This document shows, piece by piece, positions 23,848 to 32,165 of a DNA stretch of 38,383 nucleotides; position 1 is the first letter of the stretch, and every line of letters begins with the position of its first letter. Location of the stretch: assembly GCA_964506935.1 (NCBI GenBank), contig CAZDOD010000005.1, positions 1 to 38,383 of the forward strand. Reading direction: 5' to 3'. Made by a program: the position numbers and the translations under genes. The notes under the pieces were generated by a model, which was not told the origin of the DNA, ran no database searches, and saw nothing but the letters and a program-made list of their open reading frames with translations. Source of the DNA: CAZDOD01 sp964506935. Its GTDB lineage: Bacteria; Desulfobacterota; Zymogenia; Zymogenales; Zymogenaceae.

Positions 23848-25140
23848 GTGGCAAAAGTTGTTCTAATCGGCCTCGACGGGGTGCCCCATTCGTTTATACT
23901 TAACGCCATAGAGAATGGTGTAATGCCCAACCTCGGCGGGATACTCAAGGAGGGGAGGCTCTATAAGATAAGGTCGAGCATACCCGAGATATCTTCCGTG
24001 GCGTGGAGCAGCACGATTACCGGGGCCAATCCCGGCGAGCACGGGATCTTTGGATTCACCCATGTAGCACCGAACAGCTACACTATGACGTTTCCCAATT
24101 TCAAAAACATCAAAAAGGCGCCGTTCTGGCTCGAAGAAGATTTCAGGCTGAAGAGGGACAGACGCTACGCCGTCATCAATACCCCCTTCACATTTCCCGC
24201 GATGGAGATAAACGGTGTGCATATATCGGGCTTTGTGGCTCTAGAGCTAATAGATTCTGTCTTTCCGAAGGAGCTCGCAGGCAAGCTAAAGGAAGGGGGA
24301 TATAAAATAGATGTCGACACGAGTTTCGCCCACGAGTCAAAGGGCCTGTTTCTCAGAGACCTCGATGATACCCTGAAGAAAAGGATAGACGTGGCAAGGG
24401 ACATCTTCGATCAAGAGGCGTGGGACGTCTTTATGCTGGTCTTTACGGGAACCGACAGGCTTTCCCACTTTTTGTGGGACGCATATGAGGACGAGACCCA
24501 TGAAAACCATCGGGATTTTTTGGATCATTTCAAAAAGATTGATGATTATATAGGTGAGCTCTACTCCAAGGTTGAGGGTAGATATACTATCGCCTTTATG
24601 TCCGATCACGGATTTGAGCGTTTGGACTATGAGGTCTTTATAAACAGGTATCTGTATGAATGGGGCCACCTGAAATTGAGAAATTACCCGGCAAAGAGCC
24701 TAAACGACATAGACAATGGGACAACAGCCTTCGCCCTTGATCCGGGACGCATTTATCTGAACTATGAGGGGAGATACCCGAGGGGCGAGATCACGGAGGG
24801 GGATGCAGAAAGAATCATCGGGTCTTTGACCGAGAAGTTCAAGTCCCTTGTGATTGAGGGCAAAAATGTAATAGATAAAATCTTTTTCGGAAAGGATGTC
24901 TATCATGGGGCGCATACGAATATCGCCCCCGATATTGTTCTAGTTGGGGCCTCCGGTTTTGACCTCAAAGCCAATATTAAATCCGAAGAGTCATACAGAA
25001 ACAATGATGTCTTCAGCGGGAAGCATACCTACCATGACGCCTTTTTCGGGCTCAGGCTTCCCCGCCCGTATTCCGAGAGCCCCGAGATGTATCCGAAAGT
25101 GGAGAGTGTCGAAGATATCAGAGACGCATTAAAATTATAG
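23848..25140 (+). CDS. alkaline-phosphatase-superfamily phosphohydrolase (type I phosphodiesterase-like)
   Basis: The 430-residue protein opens 'VVLIGLDGVPH', where Asp10 is the first metal ligand. The nucleophile region is 'ISSVAWSSTITGANPGEHGI' near residues 48-67, with a Ser as the likely nucleophile. Further metal ligands appear as 'GTDRLSHFLWD' (Asp and His), 'FMSDHGFE' (Asp-His) and a final His in 'YHGAHTNIAPDIV'. This is the pattern of the predicted AlkP-superfamily nucleotide or phosphate-diester hydrolases often found beside polysaccharide genes. No signal peptide is visible, so it acts in the cytoplasm. GTG at 23848 is chosen over GTG 23842 because it follows AAAGG at good spacing. 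It is 18 bases before the SQD1-like gene and probably co-transcribed with it. Confidence 0.8.
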   Translation: MAKVVLIGLDGVPHSFILNAIENGVMPNLGGILKEGRLYKIRSSIPEISSVAWSSTITGANPGEHGIFGFTHVAPNSYTMTFPNFKNIKKAPFWLEEDFRLKRDRRYAVINTPFTFPAMEINGVHISGFVALELIDSVFPKELAGKLKEGGYKIDVDTSFAHESKGLFLRDLDDTLKKRIDVARDIFDQEAWDVFMLVFTGTDRLSHFLWDAYEDETHENHRDFLDHFKKIDDYIGELYSKVEGRYTIAFMSDHGFERLDYEVFINRYLYEWGHLKLRNYPAKSLNDIDNGTTAFALDPGRIYLNYEGRYPRGEITEGDAERIIGSLTEKFKSLVIEGKNVIDKIFFGKDVYHGAHTNIAPDIVLVGASGFDLKANIKSEESYRNNDVFSGKHTYHDAFFGLRLPRPYSESPEMYPKVESVEDIRDALKL

Positions 25141-25158
25141 TAATGTGGTGGTGTATTT

Positions 25159-26646
25159 ATGGATGAGCTGAAAAACGCACAGAAGACTTGCTGGAACTGC
25201 CCCGCCCTCGATTTCAAGGGGAACGTCGATTTCAGGGCCTGTGGGCAGTCGACGATATTTGCCGAAAAGCTAAAGGACGATCCAACCGGCGGCCAGGTGA
25301 TGGTCGAGTGCAAGCGGAGGGCTGATTTGGGTCTCTTCGACCCCATGAGCATCACGTTCGAGGACTGCCCCGAGTGGGAAAAATCACCCTACGGGTACAA
25401 ATTGAAAAACATGAGGGTAATGATCCTCGGTATGGATGGATACCTCGGTTGGACACTTGCACTGATGTTATCAAATCTCGGCTTTAAGGTGAGCGGGGTG
25501 GATTCCTATTTCCGCCGCGATTGGGTGATGGAGAAGGGGTCTCATACGGTTGTCCCGATAGAAAGGATGACCGAGAGGCTCACGGCCGTAAGAGAGGTAT
25601 TGGGTTTTGACATAAACTTCAGGAGGCTCGATATCCTCGAGAAGGAAAAACTTCGGGAATTCGTGGACGAGGTCAAGCCCGAGGCGATCGTCCACTATGC
25701 CGAATGCCCCAGTGCACCGTACAGTATGGTGGATGTGGACCATGCACTCTTCGTCCAACAAAACAATGTCCTCGGTACCCTCGGACTCCTCTACATAATA
25801 AAAGATATTGTGCCTGAGACATCCCTCATAAAGCTTGGGACGATGGGAGAATACGGCTCGCCCCTGACCGGAAGGCCGATATTCGAGGGGATATTCCCCG
25901 CCGATGCCGTGTTGAGATGGGACGACAGGGAATGGAGCATGGGGGGTGAGCTTACGCCGAGGGACCCCGTGAGTTTCTATCACGTGAGTAAGGTTCAGGA
26001 CACCTTTAATGTCTATGAGGCTTGTAAATACTGGTGGCTGAGGTCTTACGACATAATGCAGGGTGTTATCTATGGTGTCCACACCGATGAGGTCAGCGCC
26101 GACCCGAGGCTCAGAACAAGGTTTGACGTGGATGAGTGGTTCGGGACGGTATTGAACCGTTTTGTCGCCCAGGCCGTGGTCGATATCCCGCTTACGATCT
26201 ACGGGCGGGGTAAGCAGGTCAGGAGCTATATAGCGCTCCGGGATGCGATGCAGTGTATGGTGAGGCTTATCTGTTCCCCCCCCGAGCCGGGACAATACGA
26301 CGTCGTAAACCAGCTTACCGGCTTTTACGAGGTGAGGGAGCTCGCCGAGACCGTAGCCAGGATAGGAAAAGAGGAATTCGGGTTGGGGATAAAAATTCAG
26401 CGGATCCAAAACCCAAGAGTCGAGGCCGATGACCACCCCTTCGAACCGGTCTTTGATAAGCTCCCCGAACAATTCGGTCTCATGTCTGGAGTCACGCTTG
26501 AGGAGGAGGTCTACGAGATGTATAAGCTCCTCACGCAGCCCGAAATAAAGATGCGGATAAAGAGTAAGATCCATGCAATCCTTCCGAAGACGACATGGGG
26601 TGGACAGAAGCGCGATATGGAGGTCTTTGAGGTATATGAGGCCTGA
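25159..26646 (+). CDS. SQD1-like NAD-dependent UDP-sugar enzyme with Cys-rich N-terminal extension
   Basis: From residue 85 on, the 495-residue protein matches UDP-sulfoquinovose synthase (SQD1/SqdB) and relatives. It has the Rossmann 'ILGMDGYLGW', a 'RRLDI' strand, the family-specific 'LIKLGTMGEYGSP', the catalytic 'FYHVSKVQD' (Tyr and Lys of YxxxK), 'QGVIYGVHTDE' and 'YGRGKQVRSYIALRDAM'. SQD1 joins sulfite to UDP-glucose to make UDP-sulfoquinovose; whether this protein uses sulfite is not shown. Residues 1-84 are not part of that family. They hold five cysteines (11, 14, 28, 51, 70) in a compact region beginning 'CWNCPALDFKGNVDFRACGQ', possibly a metal-binding or sulfur-handling module. A thioredoxin gene follows 87 bases later, which fits a redox link. 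The start has only a weak ribosome binding site. Confidence 0.8.
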   Translation: MDELKNAQKTCWNCPALDFKGNVDFRACGQSTIFAEKLKDDPTGGQVMVECKRRADLGLFDPMSITFEDCPEWEKSPYGYKLKNMRVMILGMDGYLGWTLALMLSNLGFKVSGVDSYFRRDWVMEKGSHTVVPIERMTERLTAVREVLGFDINFRRLDILEKEKLREFVDEVKPEAIVHYAECPSAPYSMVDVDHALFVQQNNVLGTLGLLYIIKDIVPETSLIKLGTMGEYGSPLTGRPIFEGIFPADAVLRWDDREWSMGGELTPRDPVSFYHVSKVQDTFNVYEACKYWWLRSYDIMQGVIYGVHTDEVSADPRLRTRFDVDEWFGTVLNRFVAQAVVDIPLTIYGRGKQVRSYIALRDAMQCMVRLICSPPEPGQYDVVNQLTGFYEVRELAETVARIGKEEFGLGIKIQRIQNPRVEADDHPFEPVFDKLPEQFGLMSGVTLEEEVYEMYKLLTQPEIKMRIKSKIHAILPKTTWGGQKRDMEVFEVYEA

Positions 26647-26733
26647 GATCTCGGGTTAGAGGTGAAAAATCTCGACCTACACTTTTTTCGGCTAGGATGG
26701 ATGCTATATAGCGATATGGGGATACGATAAGAT

Positions 26734-27057
26734 ATGGTACTCACTGACAAAAATTTCAAAGAAGAGATAATAGGATCAAAGATCCCGGTTCTGGTGGAGT
26801 TCTGGGCCTCGTGGTGCCCGCCGTGTAAGATGATGGAGCCGCTGATGAAAAAGCTGACTCTTGAGTTAGACGGCGACGTCAAGATATGCAAGATAAACGT
26901 CGACCAGAACAAGTTATCCGCCGGAGAATATGAGGTCAGGGGTGTCCCCACATTTATTTCCTTTTTCGGCGGCAAAGAGGTAGAGCGAAAGATAGGGGCG
27001 CTCTCGGAGGGTATGTTGAGGGGCATGATAGACTCGATAAAAGACAAAAAGGTATAG
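26734..27057 (+). CDS. thioredoxin
   Basis: The 107-residue protein has the thioredoxin fold motifs in order: 'VLVEFWASWCPPCKMM' with the redox pair Cys28/Cys31, the 'CKINVDQN' strand and the cis-proline 'GVPTFISF' near residue 75. The active site is CPPC rather than the classic CGPC, which in some thioredoxin-like proteins raises the redox potential. No signal peptide is present, so it is cytoplasmic. It lies between the SQD1-like enzyme and a glycosyltransferase. That suggests it may serve the cysteine-rich extension of the former, which is an inference. Confidence 0.9.
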   Translation: MVLTDKNFKEEIIGSKIPVLVEFWASWCPPCKMMEPLMKKLTLELDGDVKICKINVDQNKLSAGEYEVRGVPTFISFFGGKEVERKIGALSEGMLRGMIDSIKDKKV

Positions 27058-27113
27058 GATCACTAAAGACAGGCATTGAATATTTCATGTAACATTTTAT
27101 ATTTGATAGAGAA

Positions 27114-27776
27114 TTGTCCCGCCTGAAAGATTCCATAACGGTAGTAATCCCCGCCTTCAATGAAGAGGAGAGAATCGGTAAAGTAATTGATGAGGTTACC
27201 CCTTTCGCCCGTGAGGTCATAGTCGTCGATGACGGGAGTGTTGATGGAACCTTCAGGGTGGCCGAAAGGAGTGGAGCGATCGTTGTGAAAAACAAGGGCG
27301 AAAAGGGCTACATCGGGGCCGTAAAGACGGGATTTAAAAAGGCGGGGTCTGATGTGGTCGTCACCATCGATGCGGACGGCGAGCATGACCCCAGGTTTAT
27401 CTACGATTTGGCGGGACCGATAGCAGATGGGAGGGCGGATCTCGTCCTCGGGAGAAGAAAAAAGGTAGATCGGATATCGGAGAGGATACTAGGGTTTTTG
27501 ACGCGGCTTGTAGTTGATGTCTATGACCACGGAACCGGCATGAGGGCGATGAGGAGTGACCTTGCAAGAAAGCTCGAGCTCAAAGGGAGGTGCATCTGCG
27601 GGATATCGGTTCTGGAGGCGCATTATCTCGGGGCGAGGATTCTCGAAGTGCCGATAGAAAAAAGGAAGGTCGACAAACCCCGCAAGATTGCGTGGGGGCA
27701 TATATCACAGTTTTTTATAATCTTAGCTTTTATATTGAGGAAGGTGTTTTTTGAAAAAGATGTCGGCCGAAGATAA
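27114..27776 (+). CDS. GT2 glycosyltransferase, dolichol-phosphate-mannose-synthase-like
   Basis: The 220-residue enzyme has the GT-A motifs 'VVIPAFNEEERIG', 'VIVVDDGSVDGT' and 'VVTIDADGEHDP' (the DxD metal site), with 'NKGEKGYIGAVKTGFKKAG' between. 'HGTGMRAMRSDLARKLEL' and 'CGISVLEAHYLGARILEVPI' mark the DPM1/DPG-synthase branch, which loads a sugar onto a polyprenyl phosphate. The C terminus ends in a hydrophobic stretch (about 195-213), perhaps a membrane anchor. The start is TTG at 27114 with a poor ribosome binding site, so the exact N terminus is uncertain. Its 3' end overlaps the next gene by 26 bases. Confidence 0.85.
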   Translation: MSRLKDSITVVIPAFNEEERIGKVIDEVTPFAREVIVVDDGSVDGTFRVAERSGAIVVKNKGEKGYIGAVKTGFKKAGSDVVVTIDADGEHDPRFIYDLAGPIADGRADLVLGRRKKVDRISERILGFLTRLVVDVYDHGTGMRAMRSDLARKLELKGRCICGISVLEAHYLGARILEVPIEKRKVDKPRKIAWGHISQFFIILAFILRKVFFEKDVGRR

Positions 27777-28785
27777 CATTAAGATGATTGACGGGAAAAA
27801 GATAGTCATCACCGGCGGGTGTGGATTTATTGGGGTGAACCTGATCGAGCATCTCTTGGGGAAGGGCGATCTAAAAATCAGGGTCATAGACAACCTCGCG
27901 GTCGGGAGCCGTGATGACCTTCTCTCCGTATCTGAATTTACCGAGATCGAAAGAGGAGATTTGACGGATGATTGGATGGAGGGGGTGTCGCTTGTGGTCG
28001 GGAATATACTCGATGGTGATCTGGCAAAGAAGGTCACCCGTGGTGCGGACGCCGTCGTTCACCTTGCGGCGAGCACCGGTGTGATACCTTCGATAGACGA
28101 CCCAAAAAGGGATATGGAGAGCAACGTAATCGGGACCGTAAACTACCTCGAGGCATCGAGGCAAAGCGGGGCCTCCCGATTCGTCTTCGCCTCGTCGGGC
28201 GCACCGTTGGGGGATGTCAAGCCGCCGATAAACGAGAAATGCGTCCCAAGACCGCTCTCCCCCTATGGGGCCGGAAAGCTTGCCGGGGAGGGGTACTGCA
28301 CCGCATATTTCGGGAGCTTTGATCTTGCATCCATCGTCCTCAGGTTCGGGAATGTCTACGGCCCCCGCTCGAGTCACAAGGGGAGCGTCGTGGCGAAGTT
28401 CATAAAAAACATCCTTGAAGATAAACCGCTCGTCGTCTATGGAGACGGAAGCCAGACGAGGGACTTTATCTATGTCGGGGATCTGATAGAGGCGATATCT
28501 CGCTCCCTTGTCGTTCGGCGGGAGGATGCAGCGGGGGAGATCTTTCAGATTGCGACCAATCGTGAGACTACCGTAAACGAGGTCGCCGAGATCCTGTCCG
28601 ATCTCGCAAAAGAGAGGCTCGGCTTTAGCCCCGAGATCATATATGAAGAGGAGAGGAAGGGGGAGATAAAGAGGAACTATTCCGACATATCAAAGGCTAG
28701 GGGGATACTCGGCTTTGAGCCGGCATACGATATAAGAAGGGGCTTGGATGAGACATTTGGCTGGTTTTTGGCCCGGGACCAGTGA
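27751..28785 (+). CDS. NAD-dependent sugar epimerase/dehydratase (extended SDR)
   Basis: The 344-residue protein is a UDP-glucose-4-epimerase-like SDR. It has 'VITGGCGFIGVNLIEHLL' (Rossmann), 'GADAVVHLAASTGV', the catalytic 'FASSGAPLG' Ser and 'SPYGAGKLAGEG' with Tyr and Lys, followed by 'RFGNVYGPRSSHKGSV' and 'YGDGSQTRDFIYVGDL'. This last pattern is shared by epimerases and UDP-sugar 4,6-dehydratase relatives, so the exact sugar is open. TTG at 27751 has AGGAAGG six bases upstream and is preferred to ATG 27760 or 27784. It ends the phosphohydrolase-to-epimerase gene string; the gap to the Wzm gene contains a separate promoter. Confidence 0.85.
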   Translation: MKKMSAEDNIKMIDGKKIVITGGCGFIGVNLIEHLLGKGDLKIRVIDNLAVGSRDDLLSVSEFTEIERGDLTDDWMEGVSLVVGNILDGDLAKKVTRGADAVVHLAASTGVIPSIDDPKRDMESNVIGTVNYLEASRQSGASRFVFASSGAPLGDVKPPINEKCVPRPLSPYGAGKLAGEGYCTAYFGSFDLASIVLRFGNVYGPRSSHKGSVVAKFIKNILEDKPLVVYGDGSQTRDFIYVGDLIEAISRSLVVRREDAAGEIFQIATNRETTVNEVAEILSDLAKERLGFSPEIIYEEERKGEIKRNYSDISKARGILGFEPAYDIRRGLDETFGWFLARDQ

Positions 28786-28920
28786 TGAAATGACAAAAAT
28801 CCCCGTTTTTCTCAAAAAAATGTGAATAAAAACCATATCCGCAATATCCTTTCCGTGAGACCGCAATTTACCTCCAGCTAAAGCAAGGTAATCATTATCG
28901 TATGTGCAAAGTCTCGTCTA

Positions 28921-28949
28921 TTGACAACCGATGTAATAAGAAATATACT
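28921..28949 (+). promoter_or_regulatory. strong sigma70 promoter for the polysaccharide export operon
   Basis: A perfect TTGACA (28921-28926), a 17-base spacer and TATACT (28944-28949) lie 47 bases before the wzm ATG. All genes from 28997 to the right edge run on the plus strand with short gaps or overlaps, so this promoter may drive the whole run. Confidence 0.65.
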
Positions 28950-28996
28950 GTTTTAGATACTCTTCGTCTAAAATAATTCGACCGATTTTTTAGGAT

Positions 28997-29773
28997 ATGT
29001 TCAGGCGTATAGGGGAAATATATAAGTTCAGGAATCTCCTCCTTGAGCTTATCATCAGGGATATCAAGGTGAGGTACAAAAACTCGCTTCTCGGATATCT
29101 CTGGACGCTCCTCTATCCGCTCATCCTGATGGGCATCTATATTCTCGTATTCTCGTTTGTGTTCAGATTTAAGGTCGAAAATTATCCCATCTTCATCCTG
29201 TGCGGCATCGTCCCGTGGATCCTGTTTCAAAAGACGACATCTAGATCGACGACGAGCATAATCGGCGGTGCAGTGATAATCAAGAAAGTCTACTTCCCCC
29301 GTGAACTGGTCGTCCTTACGGTCATGGGGACCGAGCTCTTCAACTTCGCCCTGATGCTTATTGTATTTATCCCTATCGCAATTATATATAAGGTGCCGCT
29401 GGGCCCGGGAATGTTGTTTTTACCTCTGGCGCTCGTATGTCAGGTCTTTTTCATGGCCGGCCTTTCGTTCTTTCTGGCGTCGTCGAACGTATTTTTCAGG
29501 GACGTAAGCGAGCTATACGAGGCGGTGGTGAGGATATGGTTTTACGCAAGTCCGATCATCTATCCGGTGTCAATGGTGCCGGAGAGGTTCCAAAAGTTTT
29601 ATATGCTAAATCCGATGGCAGTCATCATCTCGATCTATAGGAACGCTGTCTTGGGCTATGAGATACCCGGATACGGATATCTCGCTTTGATGGCGATAAT
29701 TACGCTTTTGACGTTCATCGTTGGCTTTTGGTCGTTTATCAAACTGGAAAAGATGTTTTTGAAGTTGATTTGA
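28997..29773 (+). CDS. wzm: Wzm-type ABC-2 permease for polysaccharide export
   Basis: The 258-residue inner-membrane protein has the ABC-2 permease layout: a short cytoplasmic start 'RNLLLELIIRDIKVRYKNS', then six helices with the first at about 33-55 ('LGYLWTLLYPLILMGIYILV'). The conserved 'FFLASSNVFFRDVSELYEAVVRIWFYASPIIYP' segment is also present. It pairs with the adjacent ATP-binding protein to move a lipid-linked glycan across the inner membrane, as in O-antigen or teichoic-acid export. The ATG is at 28997 after a 47-base leader. One base separates it from the ATPase gene. Confidence 0.92.
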   Translation: MFRRIGEIYKFRNLLLELIIRDIKVRYKNSLLGYLWTLLYPLILMGIYILVFSFVFRFKVENYPIFILCGIVPWILFQKTTSRSTTSIIGGAVIIKKVYFPRELVVLTVMGTELFNFALMLIVFIPIAIIYKVPLGPGMLFLPLALVCQVFFMAGLSFFLASSNVFFRDVSELYEAVVRIWFYASPIIYPVSMVPERFQKFYMLNPMAVIISIYRNAVLGYEIPGYGYLALMAIITLLTFIVGFWSFIKLEKMFLKLI

Positions 29774-29774
29774 A

Positions 29775-31013
29775 ATGACGGTTCTAAGAGTAGAAGATAT
29801 CGGGATTCGTTTTTACACGATCTCGAGGAGCGAGGCGATAAAGGGGCTCTTTACGACCTTCCCCCGCACTCTCCCCGATATACTGACCGGCAAGAAAGAC
29901 TGGACGTCATGGCTGGGGGGTTTTTGGGCGCTTTCCGATATAAGCTTCGACCTCGATCGCGGCGAGACCCTTGGGATTATCGGGAGGAACGGTTCGGGGA
30001 AAACGACACTATTGAAGATCCTCGCAAAGACGCTGATCCCAGATAAAGGAAAAATCGAGGTCAAGAGAAAGGTCACCTCCTTGTTGGAACTGGGAGCGGG
30101 TTTCCACCCTGAGCTAACGGGGAGGGAGAATATTTATCTTAACGGCACGATCATGGGCCTCACGAGAAAGCGGATTAGGGCCGTCATAAAAGACATCATC
30201 GACTTTTCGGAGCTTGAGGAATTCATCGACCACCCCATCATGACATATTCGTCCGGGATGGTTGTTAGGCTCGGCTTTTCGATCGCCATAAACATCGAGC
30301 CCGAAATCATCCTCGTCGACGAGGTCCTGGCGGTCGGCGACCTCCGCTTCCAGACGAAGTGCATCTCCGCCATACGAGATATGCAGCAGCGCGGTACGAC
30401 GATCATCTTCATATCCCACAATATGAATCAGGTGCAGTCGATATGCGACAGGGTGATGTTCCTCGACGGCGGGAGGATCGCGGCCATAGGCGATACGATG
30501 GAGACGATCGAAAAATATATAAGACACGCCTTTTCAGGGGAAAGGGAGCTTTCCCCCTTTGAGTTGGAGGAGGATATAAACCGATTCGGCTCGAGGGAAC
30601 TCGAGATCACAGACGTCTCCATCGAGAACGGGAGGGGCGAATCTTGGGTGCCGATGAGTGCGGACGGGCCATTGGTCTTGAAGCTAAAATACCGCGTCAA
30701 TAAAGAGGTCGAAGACGCCGTCTTCGGGATCTCGATCACGAGGGAAGACTCCCTATATATGATGGGCGACGACACTAGGGATATCCCCCACAGGGTCAAA
30801 GAGACGGGGTCTTCTGGGGAAGTCACCTACAGGTTGGATCCGATAGCCCTAAACGAGGGGCGATACCACATCTCGATATCGATAAAGGACAGAGAAAGGA
30901 AGAAGGTCTACGATTATCACTATAATGTCTACCCGATAGAGGTCATCCCGCCCGATGGGGGGAAAAAAGTCATCAGCGTCATGTACTGTATGGGTAAATG
31001 GAAACTCGATTAG
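29775..31013 (+). CDS. wzt: Wzt-type ABC ATPase with C-terminal carbohydrate-binding domain
   Basis: The 412-residue ATPase has Walker A 'GRNGSGKT' (residues 70-77), the signature 'YSSGMVVRLGFS' near 160, Walker B 'EIILVDEVLAVGD' near 178 and the switch His in 'IFISHNM'. From about residue 245 the protein continues with a beta-rich domain ('LELGAGFHPELTGREN' belongs to the core). The end resembles Wzt_C, the module that recognises the terminal modification of the exported glycan. The presence of this domain points to an O-antigen-type polymer capped before export. It starts directly after wzm and ends 9 bases before the first GT2 gene. Confidence 0.9.
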   Translation: MTVLRVEDIGIRFYTISRSEAIKGLFTTFPRTLPDILTGKKDWTSWLGGFWALSDISFDLDRGETLGIIGRNGSGKTTLLKILAKTLIPDKGKIEVKRKVTSLLELGAGFHPELTGRENIYLNGTIMGLTRKRIRAVIKDIIDFSELEEFIDHPIMTYSSGMVVRLGFSIAINIEPEIILVDEVLAVGDLRFQTKCISAIRDMQQRGTTIIFISHNMNQVQSICDRVMFLDGGRIAAIGDTMETIEKYIRHAFSGERELSPFELEEDINRFGSRELEITDVSIENGRGESWVPMSADGPLVLKLKYRVNKEVEDAVFGISITREDSLYMMGDDTRDIPHRVKETGSSGEVTYRLDPIALNEGRYHISISIKDRERKKVYDYHYNVYPIEVIPPDGGKKVISVMYCMGKWKLD

Positions 31014-31022
31014 AAATTTTCT

Positions 31023-32114
31023 ATGAAAAAGGTAAGTGTCATCATTTTCGCCGGGGGAGCCGAAAATCTCATAAGGGAGAGTATCGAAAGCGTCCTCGAT
31101 CAGACCTATCCCGATGTTGAGGTGGTTTTGGTGGATGACGGCTCAAGCGACGGGATAAAAGAGGCCCTTTCACCAATCGCAGACAAAATAAAATATATCA
31201 GAAGTGAAAAGGCGAATCCGGCCCATGCAAAGAACCTCGGAATTGAAAAATCTCTCGGCGATTTCATCTGTTTTCTCGATCCCGGCGACAGATTCCTACC
31301 CGAAAAGGTCGAAAGACAGGCAAAATACCTCAATGAGCACAAAAATCTCGGCTGGATCTTCTCCGACGCCCATCTCATAGGCGGGGGCTCAATGGCCTTT
31401 CAGGAGTCGTTTTTCGATAAATTGCCGGTCTTTTCGGGCTTTGTCTTCCCAAGGCTCTTTGTCGAAGATTTCATCCCCCCCATCACCGTTATGATAAAAA
31501 GAGATGTACTTGAAAGGTCGGGGCACTTTGACGAAGACGAGAGATTTTTTAAAATTGAAGATTATGAGCTCTTCCTCAGGATAGCAATGCACTATCCAAT
31601 AGGCTACATCAACGACAGGCTTGCGATATACAGGCTTCGTTCTCAAAGCGACATGTCTAATTTTGAGGTAAATATAGAAAAAAATTACCTCATACTCGAT
31701 AAATACAGGAGGGAGTTCCCGGAGCTTGGGAAAAAGCACCCCGGGATATTTAAGAAAAAGTTAGCCAGGCTCATGGTGGAACGGGGGAAAAAACATCTTT
31801 ACGCATTCGACTACAGGGAGGCGAGGAGGTCTTTTTTTCGGGCGCTCAAGAAAAAAGCGTTCTCTAAAGACGCCGTAATTGGTTACGTCTCTGCGCTTCT
31901 CAGGCTTCCGGTATTTAGTAAAATATCAGATCTTTCCAAAGAGTACAATAAGAGGGGATGTTACTTCCTCCAGCAAAACGACAGGTCTTTGGCTTTTGTC
32001 TTTTTTATGAACTCCGTTATCACGTTTCCGCTGCAGTGTGCATCTTATCGTGATTTGATCTCCTCGATCTTTGGGTTTGGGAAAAGGAGGTTTATCGTTG
32101 GTGATGGTATTTAA
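31023..32114 (+). CDS. GT2 glycosyltransferase paralogue with altered core motifs
   Basis: The 363-residue protein has the GT2 GT-A fold and about half its residues match the next gene. Several donor-site motifs differ. The usual 'PAYN' after the first strand reads 'FAGG', and the metal-binding segment reads 'FLDPGDR' rather than 'FLDADD', so the DxD is lost. 'VDDGSSDG' and the acceptor-side 'IEDYELFLRIAMHYPIGYIN' remain. The C-terminal 120 residues are helical and repeat-like ('YAFDYREARRSFFRALKKKAF'), shared with the paralogue. It may use a different metal or donor, or act as a non-catalytic partner; the conserved ED motif speaks against complete inactivity. It is nine bases downstream of wzt. 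Confidence 0.8.
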   Translation: MKKVSVIIFAGGAENLIRESIESVLDQTYPDVEVVLVDDGSSDGIKEALSPIADKIKYIRSEKANPAHAKNLGIEKSLGDFICFLDPGDRFLPEKVERQAKYLNEHKNLGWIFSDAHLIGGGSMAFQESFFDKLPVFSGFVFPRLFVEDFIPPITVMIKRDVLERSGHFDEDERFFKIEDYELFLRIAMHYPIGYINDRLAIYRLRSQSDMSNFEVNIEKNYLILDKYRREFPELGKKHPGIFKKKLARLMVERGKKHLYAFDYREARRSFFRALKKKAFSKDAVIGYVSALLRLPVFSKISDLSKEYNKRGCYFLQQNDRSLAFVFFMNSVITFPLQCASYRDLISSIFGFGKRRFIVGDGI

Positions 32115-32165
32115 CTTTTATCGCAAAGATTATTTCGTGCCGTTTTTCTATAGAGTGATTAGTTT

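Noticed and set aside
25471..26574. Long 367-codon antisense ORF opposite the SQD1-like gene
   Set aside because: It is a shadow of a well-supported coding frame with strong motifs; the antisense product has no family features.
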